64,000 nt of DNA from Epiperipatus broadwayi. Lineage: Eukaryota > Onychophora > Udeonychophora > Euonychophora > Peripatidae. The stretch lies in assembly GCA_028023455.1 (NCBI GenBank), contig JAQFVV010000142.1:1373941-1437940 (forward strand), given 5' to 3'. Position numbers and translations under genes: made by a program. Positions 11,930-24,765 of this stretch are shown piece by piece (the first letter of the stretch is position 1; each line of letters begins with the position of its first letter). The notes below the pieces were generated by a model. That model saw nothing but the letters and a program-made list of their open reading frames with translations. It had not been told where the DNA came from and ran no database searches.

Positions 11930-12660
11930 AAAATAAAGTCATAAATACAAATCTGATATAAATTATGGAGAATGAGAAAGAGTTAGATATGTTATGACAG
12001 GAAAAAAGAAGCTATTAAGGTCTCTGTTACATCAAAAATTGACAAAAATGAATCTAGAGTGGCAATGTTACAGAGCTAAAAAGTAGAAAATACCCAAAAC
12101 CAAGAAAAATGTGACAAAATCAATAAATATTTAAATAAGAATTGAAACATAAATGGAAACAAGGCCTGGAAATGTTAATCATAAATATAAAAGAGGGTCA
12201 ATATGCATTAGAGAATAAGTTGAAACAAGAGAGCAAGCATGTGCATATAGAGTTAGTTTAAGAAATAAGAATAGGACATGATCAAATAAACAATTTGACA
12301 ATTAAGTTTAATGAACTAGAGAGTAAAATGGAAAAGTCTCAAAATCAAATGCAATAAAAAATCAATAAATTATAAGGTAGTATAGAAAAAGAGAAAAATT
12401 GAATGCAAAGAATATAAACTAAGATTGAATACTATAAATTGGAATGCCAGAATAAAAGTAGAATCCTAAAAACTAGATTAAATGACTATCAACAAATTAA
12501 TGATAAAGAGTTTGAGAAGATATGGAATAAACAGGAACAAGAGGTCCAAAGTTTAAAAACTCAGGCAGAGAAGTGTTATTTGTATTATAATATTAGTTTA
12601 GATGTGATACCATCCAAAGTAAAAGACCAGATTTCTTTAAGGGTAATTCCAGCATAAACT
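11930..12660 (+). pseudogene. Decayed coiled-coil ORF, unknown origin
   Basis: The plus strand reads as a Lys/Glu/Gln-rich, probably coiled-coil protein with many stop codons. It includes NLTIKFNELESKMEKSQNQM and the only longer intact piece, 12439-12657, starting MECQNKSRILKTRLNDYQQ. Several stops are TAA/TAG one C-to-T step from CAA/CAG at positions where Gln would suit the heptads, which suggests an old gene that lost function. A retroelement ORF1/gag or a host coiled-coil pseudogene are both possible. No catalytic motif is visible. Confidence 0.4.
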
Positions 12661-14355
12661 GAAATATTGGGGATGGATGTAAGATTTTGTCATTAGAAGT
12701 AAAACTTTGAAAATTTAGTTTTATCACCATGAAGTATGTAGTTGTGAATGTAATTACATTGACTGGGGATGCAAGAATGTGTCTTGATTACAGTGTAAAG
12801 TCAGAAAGATGTGTTGCATTTGTGAAATTAAATATTTAGAGACTGTAATTTATTGCAAGTGACAACGAAATGCATTAATTGCTTTGAATATAATAGTAAA
12901 TATCCAATTTATAATGATTATATTTATAGTTTTATCAGGTGTAAAGAATCAATATTTATCAGAAATAAAAGAGTTAATTTCAATCAAAATTCATGCAAGC
13001 TGTATAGTACTATACACTTATTATTCAAATATTCAGTTAGAATGAAATATAAAGTACAAACAAGTATAATTGTTGTAGAATGTTTGTCTTGTTAATTGTA
13101 GTGTTTTTAAAAAAGTACAAGACACGTAATCATATATAATCAATGATTTCATTGTTATAGTGGATTGGTTTTAATTAAGCATGACTTGGCCATGATGATC
13201 TTATGTTAATTATTTGGATTGTTTCTTTACTTTTTATTAAAGATGGGAATATATTAATATATGATGTACACATGTTGCAATCTATAGGTTCCTTATAATG
13301 CATAAAGAATTAAATAAGGAAAACAATTAAAGGCCATATATTAATACAAAAATTTATTGTTTTGAATCAATCTAAAATAAGTGAACCATTTATTTATTAA
13401 ATTTTAAAAATAAAATATTTTGTTTGAATTATCATTAAATGATGACAATGCCTTATTAGAATTAGAAGACAGTCACATGATTATAAGCCAGTGTTTAAAA
13501 AAGGGGGAAAAACTGCATTTTGTGTTGCCATAGCTACAAAAAAAAACAATTTTAACAAGAAGTCACATAATTTCTTTTGCTTAAAAAACATTTCATTCCA
13601 ATATCAGCCTTTCAAGCTAATTGAGCATGCACCTTTTGAGAGTGTTAAATAAATGAATACTCTCCTCTTCAATCCAAGATATAGTATTTATGCAGGAATA
13701 AAAAGAATCCCATTTGTGTTTATTTTATCATACTTTTATAAGTTTATTGAGAACATATAACAAAGAAATATACATACTTAGAGAGAGGGGGCATGAAATC
13801 TCCCTTCATTTGGTATCTTTATGATTAAAACAAACTGGATATCACAAATGTGATTCTGTCTGTCATAATGCTAAGATCATTGAATTTACATTAGATTGTA
13901 ATATCAACAGAAATAATAATTGGATATCATCTAATGATTCAAATTGCTTATGCATCCCTATGTTTGTGTTTTTTCTAGCAAAAAAGATACCAAAAGAAAT
14001 ATTGTCAAATAGTGAAATATCAGCTGAATTCATAAATATGCAAAACTGTGGTATCAGATACTAATAAAAAAATCTTTTGAATTAATACTGAGAGGTAAGT
14101 TTCTTTTGTTTTTTAAAAAAGTAACAATATGAAAAACTTTTATTGCTTTGTTGAAAGAATTTATCTTTAATAATTTTATTATGGTATGCTTCACTAATTT
14201 ACAATGTATATCATATTTGTTAATTGCAGTCTTAAAAAGAAAGAGGGAGGGGGTAAATTATAAAAATATATGATGGAATATTAGATTGCAGTTGGTAAAT
14301 TAGATTTATGATCGTTATTTTTGCCACTTCAATGAATTAATGCTTATTTCAATAA
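12661..14355. other. Intron sequence, no gene seen
   Basis: AT-rich, with scattered short open frames of no recognisable character (for example 12853-13095). No repeats of note. Confidence 0.6.

Positions 14356-14445
<90 letters not shown>
14356..14445 (+). repeat. (ATT)n microsatellite
   Basis: An uninterrupted run of ATT triplets of about 90 bp. Confidence 0.98.
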
Positions 14446-14448
<3 letters not shown>

Positions 14449-15080
14449 CTAAGCTTTTTGCTTTGCCTATTGCATCAATCATTATAAAACTATTTTATTA
14501 CACAATTTATTTTACAATTAAGATAATTTATTATACATCCCATAATATATTTTATCATCAAATAAGTTATCATTTATTGAATTGTATCTTCTTTGCCAAG
14601 CAAGATACTCATTCTCTGGGCCATTATTATCTTATAAAATTCATGAGTCCATTATAAATACAAATTTAAACTGCTGTAGAGCCATTTGTAAATCAACATA
14701 TTTATTTATCTATTTTAGTTACATATTTAGTTCCCTAAATACAACATTTATGTAATATATTTATAAGTGCCCAAATATTTAGTTCATAAGTGGAAAAAAA
14801 CACTTGCTTAAATGATTTTATTTATTATATATAAATGCCCAAATGTATGAGGTAATTGCAGACCTGCTAACCTTGCTTAGTTATAATTTTTTTGGTTATA
14901 ATTATAATTACCCAAGTTTGGAAGCTTTTTAGTGATTAGCACTCATTTTATCTTTACATTTTTTGCAGTCTTTATTAGATTTCCTTTACATTTTGGCTTG
15001 TTTAACAAGGAAATATTGCTGTTCATGAGACAATGCTGTCTTCTTAACCTTGTTCATATATGATTTAGAATAGTTTCATT
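14446..15080. other. Intron sequence, no gene seen
   Basis: AT-rich with no coding or repeat signature that I can support; the short frame at 14463-14657 looks like chance. Confidence 0.55.
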
Positions 15081-15081
15081 C

Positions 15082-15156
<75 letters not shown>

Positions 15157-15180
15157 TTATATATATATATATATATATAA
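15081..15180 (+). repeat. (TA)n array
   Basis: Three TA runs broken by short AT variants; self-complementary throughout. Confidence 0.95.
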
Positions 15181-15674
15181 AACCATTTTGAAAATATGCA
15201 AATAAATTTAGAAAGATGTCATCAAGGTATGTGCATTTAATGTCCATCTACGCATGAAAATATTAATAAATCATGCTATAGTTAATATATATTTTCAATA
15301 TAAATTTACCATAAACTGTTTTGTAGTGAACCCAAATGTCCATACAAATAACTCATCTTACATTAATACTGGCAAATCAACTTGATATTAAAGCCAGAAA
15401 ATTTAGCATTTACGGTTATTTTTTAGAAATTAGCCTATTTCAATATGGCTATACATTAATCAAGACACTACCAAAGATTTATTCTAATAATTAATTTTGA
15501 TCAAGAAATCTAGCATAGATAAATATAGCTTGAAAATATGTGAAGAAATTTGAAGAGATGTTACATATGTAGCATATAATAATACTTTGTTACTGCTTTA
15601 AGTGATTTTGTATTTCCCCCCTGCATATTGAAACCATCAGTGAATGTTTAATGCATGATTATGGAGGTTTCATC

Positions 15675-15679
<5 letters not shown>

Positions 15680-15743
<64 letters not shown>
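15680..15743 (+). repeat. (TA)n(TG)n compound microsatellite
   Basis: A TA run passing directly into a TG run at about 15720. Confidence 0.95.
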
Positions 15744-15920
15744 AGTATTTATCACTGTCTCTAGAAAACCACTCGTGGACACCTTATTACCTGCCTGATG
15801 GCAGTTGCAATCCAGCCAAAAACTTTCAGTATATCTTTGATATTAACAATAAGCAATCAAATACAGAAAAAACATTATATATGTTTATTTCTTTAACCAA
15901 AAAAAATTTCCATTTTAATA

Positions 15921-17476
15921 ACACCTGGGTCTCATTTTATGCAATAGATAGGTTCCACTGAAAACCCACATTAAAAAAATCACACAAAAATAGACTTAAC
16001 TTATCTTGAAAAATGGGGATAGGTTCTGTAATTTTCAGAATTTGCATAAATACAAAGCAACAAGGAAAAATTACTTTAAAATTCGCATTAAAAAAATAAA
16101 ACAAAGTATGACTAATAAAAAATTTCAAATATTTGAAAAAAATTAATACAAGACAAACTTTTTTTTACTTTTTTTATTAACTACAGTATTTAATTTTACA
16201 TTTTTCATACATATTTTAATCGTTACCACTAGTGTTCATTTGTAAACTGGTAAAAAATCAGATTCGATGTGATGTGATGTATTGTGGCTTCTCCTTAAAT
16301 GAAGTCAAGAATCTCTCAGCAATTATGCCCAGAGAAACCTGTTAGTCACTTTATTTTTATTCGTGATGTGATGTACAACTAGTGCCACTTTTAGTTTTGT
16401 GCTGTGTTAATGGTTTTCTGTTTCTATATTTAAAAAATGAGATCACAATCAAAACAAAAAATTGTACATCATCATTAGAAAGATTATTTTCAGTTTATAA
16501 AACTTTGTTTTTTATTTTAAAAATCTAAAAGATTATTTATTTCTGTTGAATATTTTTTATGATATTTTTATATGTAAGTATAAATCTATTATTATTATTT
16601 ATTCATTAGTATAAATATGTTATTTACATAGAAGCTAAGATTCTCAATAAAGCTTCAGGCCATATTCATGTTACCTGCTAATATAATGTGATATTTGCAG
16701 CTAATGTGAATATGGCCTGAAGCTGTATTTAGAAACTTATAACCTACTTATACTAATAAGTAAATAATAATAATAGATTTATACTTACATATAAAAATAT
16801 CACAATAAATATTTAAAAAATTTAAAGTTTTAAAACATATCTTGTTATATATAACAGAAATAAATAATCTTCTAGACTTTTAAAATAAAAAACAAAGATT
16901 TTATAAACTGAAAATAATCTTTCTAATGATAATGTATAATCTTTTTGTTTTACTCATTTTTTAATATAGAAACAGAAAACCATTAACACAGCAGAAGACT
17001 AAAAGTGGCGCTAGTTGTACATCACATCACGAATAAAAATAAAGTGTCTAACAAGTTTCTCTGGGCATAATTGCTGAGAGATTCTTGACTTCGCTTAAGG
17101 AGAAGCCACAATACATCACATCACATCGAGTCTGATTTCTTACCAGTTTACAAACAAACGCTAGCATTAATGATTAAAATGTGTATGAAAAATGTAAAAT
17201 TAAATACTGTAGTTAATAAAAAATGTAAAAAAAGTATGTCTTGTATTAATTTTTTTCAAATATTTGAAATTTTTTATTAGTCATACTTTATTTGCTTATT
17301 TTTTTAATGCAAATTTTAAAGTAATTTTCCCTTGTTGCTTTGCTTTTATGCGAATTCTGAAAATTACTGGAACATATCCCCCATTTTTCAAGGTAAGTTA
17401 AGTCTATTTTTGAGTGATTTCTTTTGTGTGCATTTTCTGAGATACCTATCTACCGCATAAAATGAGACCCAGGTGT
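15921..17476. mobile_element. 1.56-kb near-full-length palindrome, non-autonomous DNA transposon
   Basis: The element starts ACACCTGGGTCTCATTTTAT at 15921 and ends with the reverse complement at 17476. The two halves mirror each other over about 740 bp each, meeting at a short loop near 16672-16698 between CTTCAGGCCATATTCA and TGAATATGGCCTGAAG. Inner matching blocks include GATGTGATGTATTGTGGC with GCCACAATACATCACATC, and the 3' ends of both arms. There is no transposase. Flanks show at most ATA on both sides, so a 2-3-bp target duplication is possible but not proven. The long arms suggest a foldback-type or MITE derivative; Tc/mariner-pogo affinity is a guess. The open frame at 15937-16128 lies within the left arm and is not a gene. 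Confidence 0.85.
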
Positions 17477-17600
17477 ATACTATTTATATAAAAAGAGAGT
17501 GAGAAAGAATATCAAAAGTAATTTTATATATAATAAATCACCTAGTATTAACTTTATAACATTTACTATTCCAATATTAATTATATAAATAAATATTACG
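17477..17600. other. Intron sequence between elements
   Basis: Short AT-rich linker, nothing seen. Confidence 0.5.
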
Positions 17601-17602
17601 CC

Positions 17603-17756
17603 AAAGCTAGATTATAGCTTAATTGGCCATAATTAGAGTAGCAGATTGTGCAACTTAAAGTCCGTGAATTGCACTCAGACTTATTATTTCCTGCGCTTGA
17701 CTTCTTATAAACTTCCGTATAATTAAGTCAATCGATTATTTATTTATTTATAAATT
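17603..17756 (+). mobile_element. tRNA-like SINE head with ATTT tail
   Basis: TAGCTTAATTGG at about 17616-17630 resembles a tRNA A box (TAGCTCAGTTGG) and is followed, after a few extra bases, by TAGAGTAGCAGATTGT and a weak B-box-like GTCCGTGAATTGCA. The stretch ends in TTATTTATTTATA. This looks like a decayed tRNA-derived SINE. Ordinary tRNA folding is not kept, so it is not a tRNA gene. Confidence 0.45.
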
Positions 17757-19840
17757 TTGCTTATCCATATTGAATAATTATGACTTTAAAATTAAAACAA
17801 AATTAAGAAGTAAAATGTTGGTATTTATTCAATTGAAAACATTCAAGTGTTCATTTTAACTGGAATTACCATTCTATTGTCACGAACAATTAAAAAAATA
17901 TTATCACTATTTTTTTTTCCCCATATGTCATAGCATCGGCCATCACTATTTCGTTTTAGTTTTGTCATGTCCGCAAGTCAAGTGTTTTTTTTTTTATACA
18001 AATACAAGACGTTGAATGTTGTTGTTGTTTTTTAATTCTATTTTTTCATTATTTTATGCAAACGATATAACATAAATGGTTTATCTTATATAATTATTTT
18101 AATGTTTTAATTACTTAGTGCATTTTAGTTCGGTATAAAATAAACATTGATCTACATTTTTTTTTCTTCTCAAAACTCTATTTAATAATATTTTTTTATT
18201 GGTAGTAAAATAGTTTGCAGTTACCAAAAAATATATATTTTATTATAAGGCAAAATAAAAATATTTGCCTGATAAAAAAAAATATTTTCTATTGTTTTGT
18301 AATTAGTAAGAATAAATTTTAATCAAGTAAAAAAAAATTTTTTTTTACTTGGACATAAAACAAAACGTCTATTACAAGATAAAAATTATTTTTAGCTGTC
18401 TTCCGTTTTATGTTCTTGTAAACAGTATGCATTATTCTAAAAGAATAATCTGAAATAAAACTGCATATAATATTCAAGTTGGAAATATATTATGCGTGAC
18501 AAAAAAAAATACAACTTTTAATAATTAAATATTTCGAATACTGACCCTCAACAACAATTATAGTCCTCATTTTTTTAATTATAATTAGACGTATGATCAG
18601 TGACTAAAGACCGAATATTTTAAAAATAATCACATTATGGACTTAAGTTGTTATTAGTTTATGAATTTTATCAAAATCACTTTAAAACGCAAAAAAAAAA
18701 AAAAACACTGTAAATTGAAATAGCTTTCTAATAATAAATTGGATATTGCCAACTTTTTTGTGAAGTTAAAACAGTCTAAGGAATAATTGATCTGAAAAAT
18801 GAACACATACATTTATTGTAAAGCCACAATTATTGGAGTCACAAATGGAGAACAATATTATCATAATTGATCACATATACATGATTGAGGCAAAATTCAA
18901 CTTAACTGATAATATTAAATGCAAATAATCTAAGTTTATGCATTAATAATATCTTCCACTGAAGAAAGAGAGATTATGTCAATGTACAAAATGCTTTTAA
19001 TCAAACCAACAATATTTTTAAATGGTCATGATAGATAGTAATATTAATTAAGAAAAGACTAAAATATGAAATGGAATCATTCAAGCCAAGATACAGTAAA
19101 ATTAAATTGCATTTTAACTAACAAAAAATATATTTAAAAATTGTAATGTTTTTGATAGAATTCAAAAATTGATTAATATGTCAAACCTATGTTAATATCA
19201 AGATTCATAACTTTCACAAATATTTCAAAGAATTTAAGCTAAATCTTGCAACTTATTTTAAAATATTAACAGATTTTTATGATGTCCATCTTGAATTACT
19301 TCAGTAATAATATAATAGCTAATACTCTATAAAAAAAAAATAGTAAGTAGATAACCATTACAAAAGTAAAAAGGCAAATTAGGAGTATATAAAATTAAAA
19401 AATAATAATTTAATAAATCATTTAAAAACAATTAAATATCTAGAATTCGGTTATATGGTTTTGAAAAAAATTAATAACAAACTATTTAAAGTATTAAATA
19501 TCTGAAATTCAGTTAAATGGTAATAATTTTAATAAAAATATTGAAATAATTATAAATTGGTTAAAAATTCATATTTTTGAGGTTTAACATCTTGCTATTG
19601 AATGGTAGCACTATTAGTGAAAATTATAGAAGAAGTTATATAGAAGAGTTCTACAAAAAACCATACAATAAAAGAAAATTACATTAAATAATTTAGCTCT
19701 TTCAATTATAGCATCATTTCAAATTTCAAGCATTTAAATAAATTTGTTAGATAGACAATTGAATCTATAAAGAACAGAAAAACTACACACATGAAATTGT
19801 TATCAATATACTAATATTAACAGAAGAAAAAAATTAGAGA
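17757..19840. other. Intron sequence; one A/T palindrome
   Basis: There is no coding signature. At about 18324-18354 AAGTA9T9ACTT forms a perfect short palindrome. Near 19430-19520 a ~60-bp stretch is duplicated in tandem with changes. Confidence 0.55.
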
Positions 19841-19849
19841 AATGTTTGA

Positions 19850-21010
19850 CAAAGTGAGATGATGAATATGTCTTTTATCAGGTTTATCATGGATTTTTAT
19901 TAAAATTATCAAAAATTCTTTACCGGGAATTTTGCAGTCATCTTGACCAAAAAGAAAACTTTAAAGTCATTCATTATATGGTCTGCCTTCTGCATTGGAT
20001 TTAAACATTATTAAAGGCATTTGATTTTAAAAAATGTTTTGCAATAACTATAGCTTTGGAATATTGATATAGACACTCATAATATTGTCAAATTTTGAAC
20101 AATATTTAACAAAATGTAAGCGATGTTTAGAAAATTAGCATTAATAAAAATGAATGATAGGGATTCTACTTTTGCATAATTTTTTTAAACAGTTTTACAT
20201 AAAATAATTTGTGAAATGAAATACAAAGCAAAAAGAATTAAATATAAATAAACAATATTTAAGTCATTTCGTATTTGCAGATTATGTGGTTTATTTCATG
20301 CAAATAATGTTTGACTGCTCAAAAAATATTCCCAATATATCTGGTGAAATCAATAAAGTAGAATTGAAAATAGTAAAAAGACTAAGATATTGTCTAATTG
20401 TTTTAAAAAAAAAGAAGATAAAAATTAATATCAACAATTCATATGATATCAAATTATAAAGTATAAATTTAATCATAGGATTATTTTTGAAAGGAGCTCT
20501 TTTGATATAAATAACAAACATATAAAAAATTACCACTATGTGTTTGAAAGCTTTTTTTTTTTACATATCTTTTATTTTATGTTTGGTACCCCAAATAATA
20601 GATGTGATATTTCATTACTAACATAAAAGAATAATACACAAGTTTAGATGTCATAGAAAAATATGAAAAGATGTATGCTAGGAGTAACAAGAATGGATTG
20701 GAAGTGAAATGGGTAGTGAGAGGACAAAAAGGTATTACTGACATGATTGATAAAATTAAAATGGAGTCAGAAATGATTTTTTTTGATAAAATAAAGAGTA
20801 ACAGATAAAAAGTGAATGTCTCAAATTGAACCCAAGAGAGTATACAAGAACCAAAAACATGTATTATAAATGAGATAAAAAATATTGAAGTCATGTGGAG
20901 AAAATAAACAATAGATCTGTAAAATTGTACTGAGTTTGGGAAGATCATCAAGCTGCTGTGGATCAATAATGTTTGAAAATGATGATTATGATGTATGCAT
21001 ATTTGCATAA
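19850..21010 (+). pseudogene. Decayed LINE reverse transcriptase, 3' part
   Basis: Fragments in shifting frames follow the order of a non-LTR RT. DFKKCFAITIAL at about 20024 corresponds to the DFKKAFD motif A; VFADYVVYF at about 20269 to the FADD motif C with the second Asp changed to Tyr; then MKRCMLGVTRMDW at about 20667, LIKLKW at about 20749, RVTDKK, and CGENKQ near 20894. The last group matches the conserved C-terminal zone (ML-G-x-x-R-x-D ... LKW-x-W-x-GH ... R-W) of RTE/Jockey-like LINEs. Many stops and frameshifts and the missing catalytic Asp make it non-functional. The antisense open frames at 20291-20536 and 20577-21008 are shadows of it. Confidence 0.7.
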
Positions 21011-21189
21011 ACAGTAGTGTTTATTTTGTCAAATTATTAATGTGGCACCCCATTTAAGTATATCTTAAATATTTTGTAAACATATTTATTAAGATATTCT
21101 AGTATTCTATTGCTTAATATTGAATAGTTCAGAACAGTTGATAAATGAGGTTTAATGAAATCTAATAAAGTTGTATTGTAATAGTTTCT

Positions 21190-22420
21190 AATAATGTCTA
21201 TATTTTTATAAAATAACAGAGCAATTAAATGCTATTATTCATAATATTATAATTCTCTTTATATATCTTGTGTTAAAGATTTGCAGAGGTCTCTATGGTC
21301 GTTTTTTAGGCACATAGTCTTAAGATTATAGCCTTAATAAATATTACTTAAATTATATTTTAATTTATTAATTAATTTTTAAAAATATAAAACGTTTTGC
21401 ATTCACAAATTTGATACCAACCAATACAGATAAATACTTTAATAATTATTATTAATCATTTATTAAATTAGAAGTTATTCTTAGCCAAAATATAAACTTT
21501 AAATCTCAGTTAAAAATTAATATATATTTTTATTTATATATAAACACATGCAATAACCCAATTTCAACTATCTGTTTTTCTGAATAATATTTTTTGAAGA
21601 TATACTTATATACTCAACTCATGTTTTTCTAAATATTCTTAGAATATATGATTAAAGACATTTGAAAAAGATAAATAATCCCCAAGATAAACATTTCTTG
21701 TGAATCAAAACTTATCAATTGGTTCAGGTAAGAAATTTTTACACATCTTCATTTGTCCAGTATTTATCAATACCAAATTACTATATTTTAATTTAAAGAT
21801 AACAATTTTTTTTGGCTCTCATAATTTTGACACCAATGATAACTATAGTTCAAAATTGTATGAAGAAGGGGAAGTTTTAAAAAAAAATTAAAAAGATAGT
21901 AGACATGGAAAAGAGAGATGAAATTGAATTATTCTAATCATTTGTGTATAAATAAAAACAGATATATTAATATTTAACTGAGATTTAAAGTTTATATCTG
22001 AGCTTGCATGTAGATAAATAAATAATGGCTAATAATCATTTAAGTCTTTATCTGAATTGGCTGATATCAAAGTTATGAGTGCAGAGTGTTTGGCACTTGT
22101 AAAGCAAATGCTAATAATATGATATCTAGAAATACTGAACAAGTGTTGAAGATATGTATAAGAGAGATTATGACCTGGATCAACTTATGAGCACTGTTGC
22201 AGCACAAAATGGGCATCTTGTTATTTGTCTTTTATAGATGACTGTTTTGTATGGTTCAGAAATATGTGGTGAAATTGAAGATTTAAGTATATCTTAATGT
22301 TATATTACACATAAAAAAATTTTTTTAACTAGATATATTTACTAAGGTAATAAACCTAAAGCTTGTGCCACAATCTTTAGGTTTATGGCCTTAGTAAATA
22401 TTACTTACGTAATCAATGTG
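21190..22420. repeat. Long degenerate inverted repeat (foldback-like)
   Basis: ATATAAACTTTAAATCTCAG at about 21492 is mirrored by CTGAGATTTAAAGTTTATAT at about 21979, and the matching extends outward (TTTGATACCAACCAATACAG against CTGAATTGGCTGATATCAAA). The right half also contains a sharper hairpin at 22322-22402 (TTTACTAAGG...CCTTAGTAAA around AAACCTAAAG/CTTTAGGTTT). No coding; it looks like an old palindromic element, with a family A fragment inserted in the right half. Confidence 0.6.
22125..22265 (+). repeat. Family A repeat fragment
   Basis: A short diverged piece (AGAGATTATGACCTGGATCAA ... GCAGCACAAAATG) of the repeat at 3970-4975. Confidence 0.6.
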
Positions 22421-22744
22421 TGTTAAATAAATTTATAATTAACTAGATATAAAAAAACATGAAATAAAGACCAACTATTTAAACTGTTAACATTTTAATA
22501 TTTTATTAGAATTTGTATTATATTCTAAATTCTATGATTACATAATTAAAATTACTTTTTCCATAGCTTTATTTTTATTGCTAAAACAACATTGTTTCAG
22601 ATTTAACTTATAGTCTGTATCATACATAAATAAATGATAATGCAATAATGATAACAGCATTAGATTTTTAAAAAATCCTATTATATACATATGAAAAAAA
22701 AGAAAATAATGGATATATATATATATAAAGGTGTATGGATAAAT
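22421..22744. other. Intron sequence, no gene seen
   Basis: AT-rich, nothing recognised. Confidence 0.5.
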
Positions 22745-22827
22745 GGATGTATGAATAGATAGATAGAAAAATAGATAGATATTAATAAATAGATAACAGG
22801 CAATTAGATAGATAGATAGATAGATAT

Positions 22828-22893
<66 letters not shown>

Positions 22894-22930
22894 GGATGGA
22901 TGGATGGATGGATGGATGGATGGATGGATG

Positions 22931-23001
<71 letters not shown>
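22745..23001 (+). repeat. GATA array with central GGAT block
   Basis: GATA runs flank an inner GGAT run (about 22892-22931). The design, an alternative tetramer inside a GATA array, mirrors the array at 598-865. It ends about 180 bp from the TM1 exon. The Tyr-Leu-Ser-Ile frames are not genes. Confidence 0.97.
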
Positions 23002-23178
23002 GTAATTTGATATTTCAATAGGTAAATGATTCATTTGATGAATTGCTGAATAGATAAATGGATCGCCAAGTAATTAGATAAGAATGTAGATAGATAATGG
23101 ATATATTGATTGATAAATAAATAAATAAATAAACAATCAAGCAAAATAAATGCTCTATATGTAAATTTATATTCTTAC

Positions 23179-23282
23179 CTAAAATATGAAAAAATAAAGA
23201 GAGAAATGAGTAACGTTACTAAGGACACTGACAATCCAACTATCTCCATAACTCGAGTAGCATTAGCGATGGCCATTTTCAT
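23179..23282 (-). CDS. Class B1 GPCR exon: transmembrane helix 1
   Basis: This 104-bp minus-strand exon is preceded by ATTTCTAG and followed by GTAAGAAT. It has 34 codons plus two bases (AG). It starts MKMAIANATRV in phase 0, matching the phase-0 end of the ectodomain exon, and continues as one hydrophobic helix, MEIVGLSVSLVTLL...FIFSYF. GLSVSL matches the G-x-S-x-S-L segment of class B1 TM1, and the terminal YF-R matches the YFR end of TM1 in the family. NAT just before the helix is a possible N-glycosylation sequon. The last codon is split (phase 2) and completed by the exon at 946-1093. The exon is too short to stand out as an ORF and was found by reading across its splice sites. It sits about 180 bp from a GATA array. 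Confidence 0.88.
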
Positions 23283-23639
23283 CTAGAAATATAATATTAA
23301 AATAAAACAAACCACTATTTAAAACTCATGTATATAATAAGAATACATAATTAAAATTTTAAAAACAAAAATTTAAATATCATAGGGTATATATAACTTT
23401 TTAAAATTTAATTTGTAATTTATAAAGATTAATTATCGTTTTGTATCAAGTAAATAGGCATGTATGTGCATGTATGAAATAAAGACACTCAAATAATAAA
23501 AATTCTAGAGTTAAATGAAATAAAACAAGAATAAAATTCTAATAAATACAAGATCAATCTTTATTTAAAAGTAATTACATAGTTTGTTTTTTTAAAGTTT
23601 TTTAAAAATAAATTATATATATATAATATAATTCTAAAG

Positions 23640-24765
23640 AATTTGAACGCAGACTTTCATGATTTTTTTAGCTATCTGCTCTATTTTATATAACTGATAT
23701 ACATGACCATATACATGTGAAAATGATAAATGATCTCCAATATGCATATATCGTGCTGAACCAGTACTCATCAGTTGGTCCAGATCATCAACTCTCTCAC
23801 ACACATATATAATTAGTGCTGTTTATATTAAGATAGAAAATCTTCAAGCTTTAATAGACAGACTTCAATCTACTCCACCCTCCAACTTTTCCATCTTTTA
23901 TACCATTAAAAATCTGATGATTGAATACTCAAATCCCTAGTTGATGCCAATATTAGTGTCATGGTTTGACTTTAAGTCATTCTGAACTCTCATGCATATG
24001 ACATTGTCAATTTAAATACACAAAACAGGAATGGCAAGATACAGTCTGAATCTGTAATATTTGGAATACAAGTATAATATCATATACTTGGAATTTAAAT
24101 GTAATTGTAAGGAATTGGAACACAGACTTTCAAGCTTTTTCCAGCTATCCCTTCTATCTCATACAACTGATACACATGACCACATACATGTGAAAAAAAT
24201 AAATCATCTCCAATATAGTATTTTGTGCTGAACTATTACTTGACAATTGATCCAGATCATTATCTCTCACACACATATAATCATTGTTCAGTATATATTA
24301 ATATATCAAATCTTCAAACTTTAAGAAATAGGCTTTAATCTGCTCCATTCTCCAACATTTCAGCAACCACGACATTGAAAACTTAATGATGGAACACCAA
24401 ATACCTTATTGGTGCCAAGGTTATTATCATACCCATGTTAACTTTATGACTAAAAAGTTGTAGGGTGAAATGGATTGAAGCCTGTCCATTAAAGTTTGAA
24501 GATTTGTTATCTTAATATAAACTGAGCACTGATTATAGATATATGTAAAAGATGATAATCTGGACCAACTAATGATTATTGAATCAGCATGAAATACATA
24601 TATTGGAGATCATTTATCTTTTTCACATATGTGTGATCATATGTATCGGTTGTATGAGATAGAGTGGATAGTTGAAGCGAGCTTGAAAGTCTGTGTTCAA
24701 ATATAGAATTACATTTAAATTCCAAATAAACGAATTATGTTTGTATTTCAAATATTATATATATA
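23640..24765. repeat. Family A repeat: two inverted units and one forward unit
   Basis: Units read as reverse complement at about 23640-24010 and 24095-24430, and as forward at about 24450-24725. AATTTAAATGTAATTGTAAG near 24088 and its mirror near 24706 bound a palindrome of about 630 bp. Shared blocks include ACACAGACTTTCAAGC, TGGTCCAGATCATCA and GTTCAAAT. The arrangement matches the palindrome at 3970-4545, so the family tends to occur as inverted pairs. Confidence 0.75.

Noticed and set aside
17603-17690. Functional tRNA gene
   Set aside because: The A box is followed by extra bases, the B box is poor, and no cloverleaf with paired acceptor stem can be formed.
18324-18354. A9T9 palindrome as a terminator or origin
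   Set aside because: A short poly-A/poly-T inversion is expected by chance in such AT-rich DNA, and there is no supporting context.
20291-21008. Minus-strand frames at 20291-20536 and 20577-21008
   Set aside because: The plus strand of the same interval shows ordered LINE RT motifs, so these are shadows.
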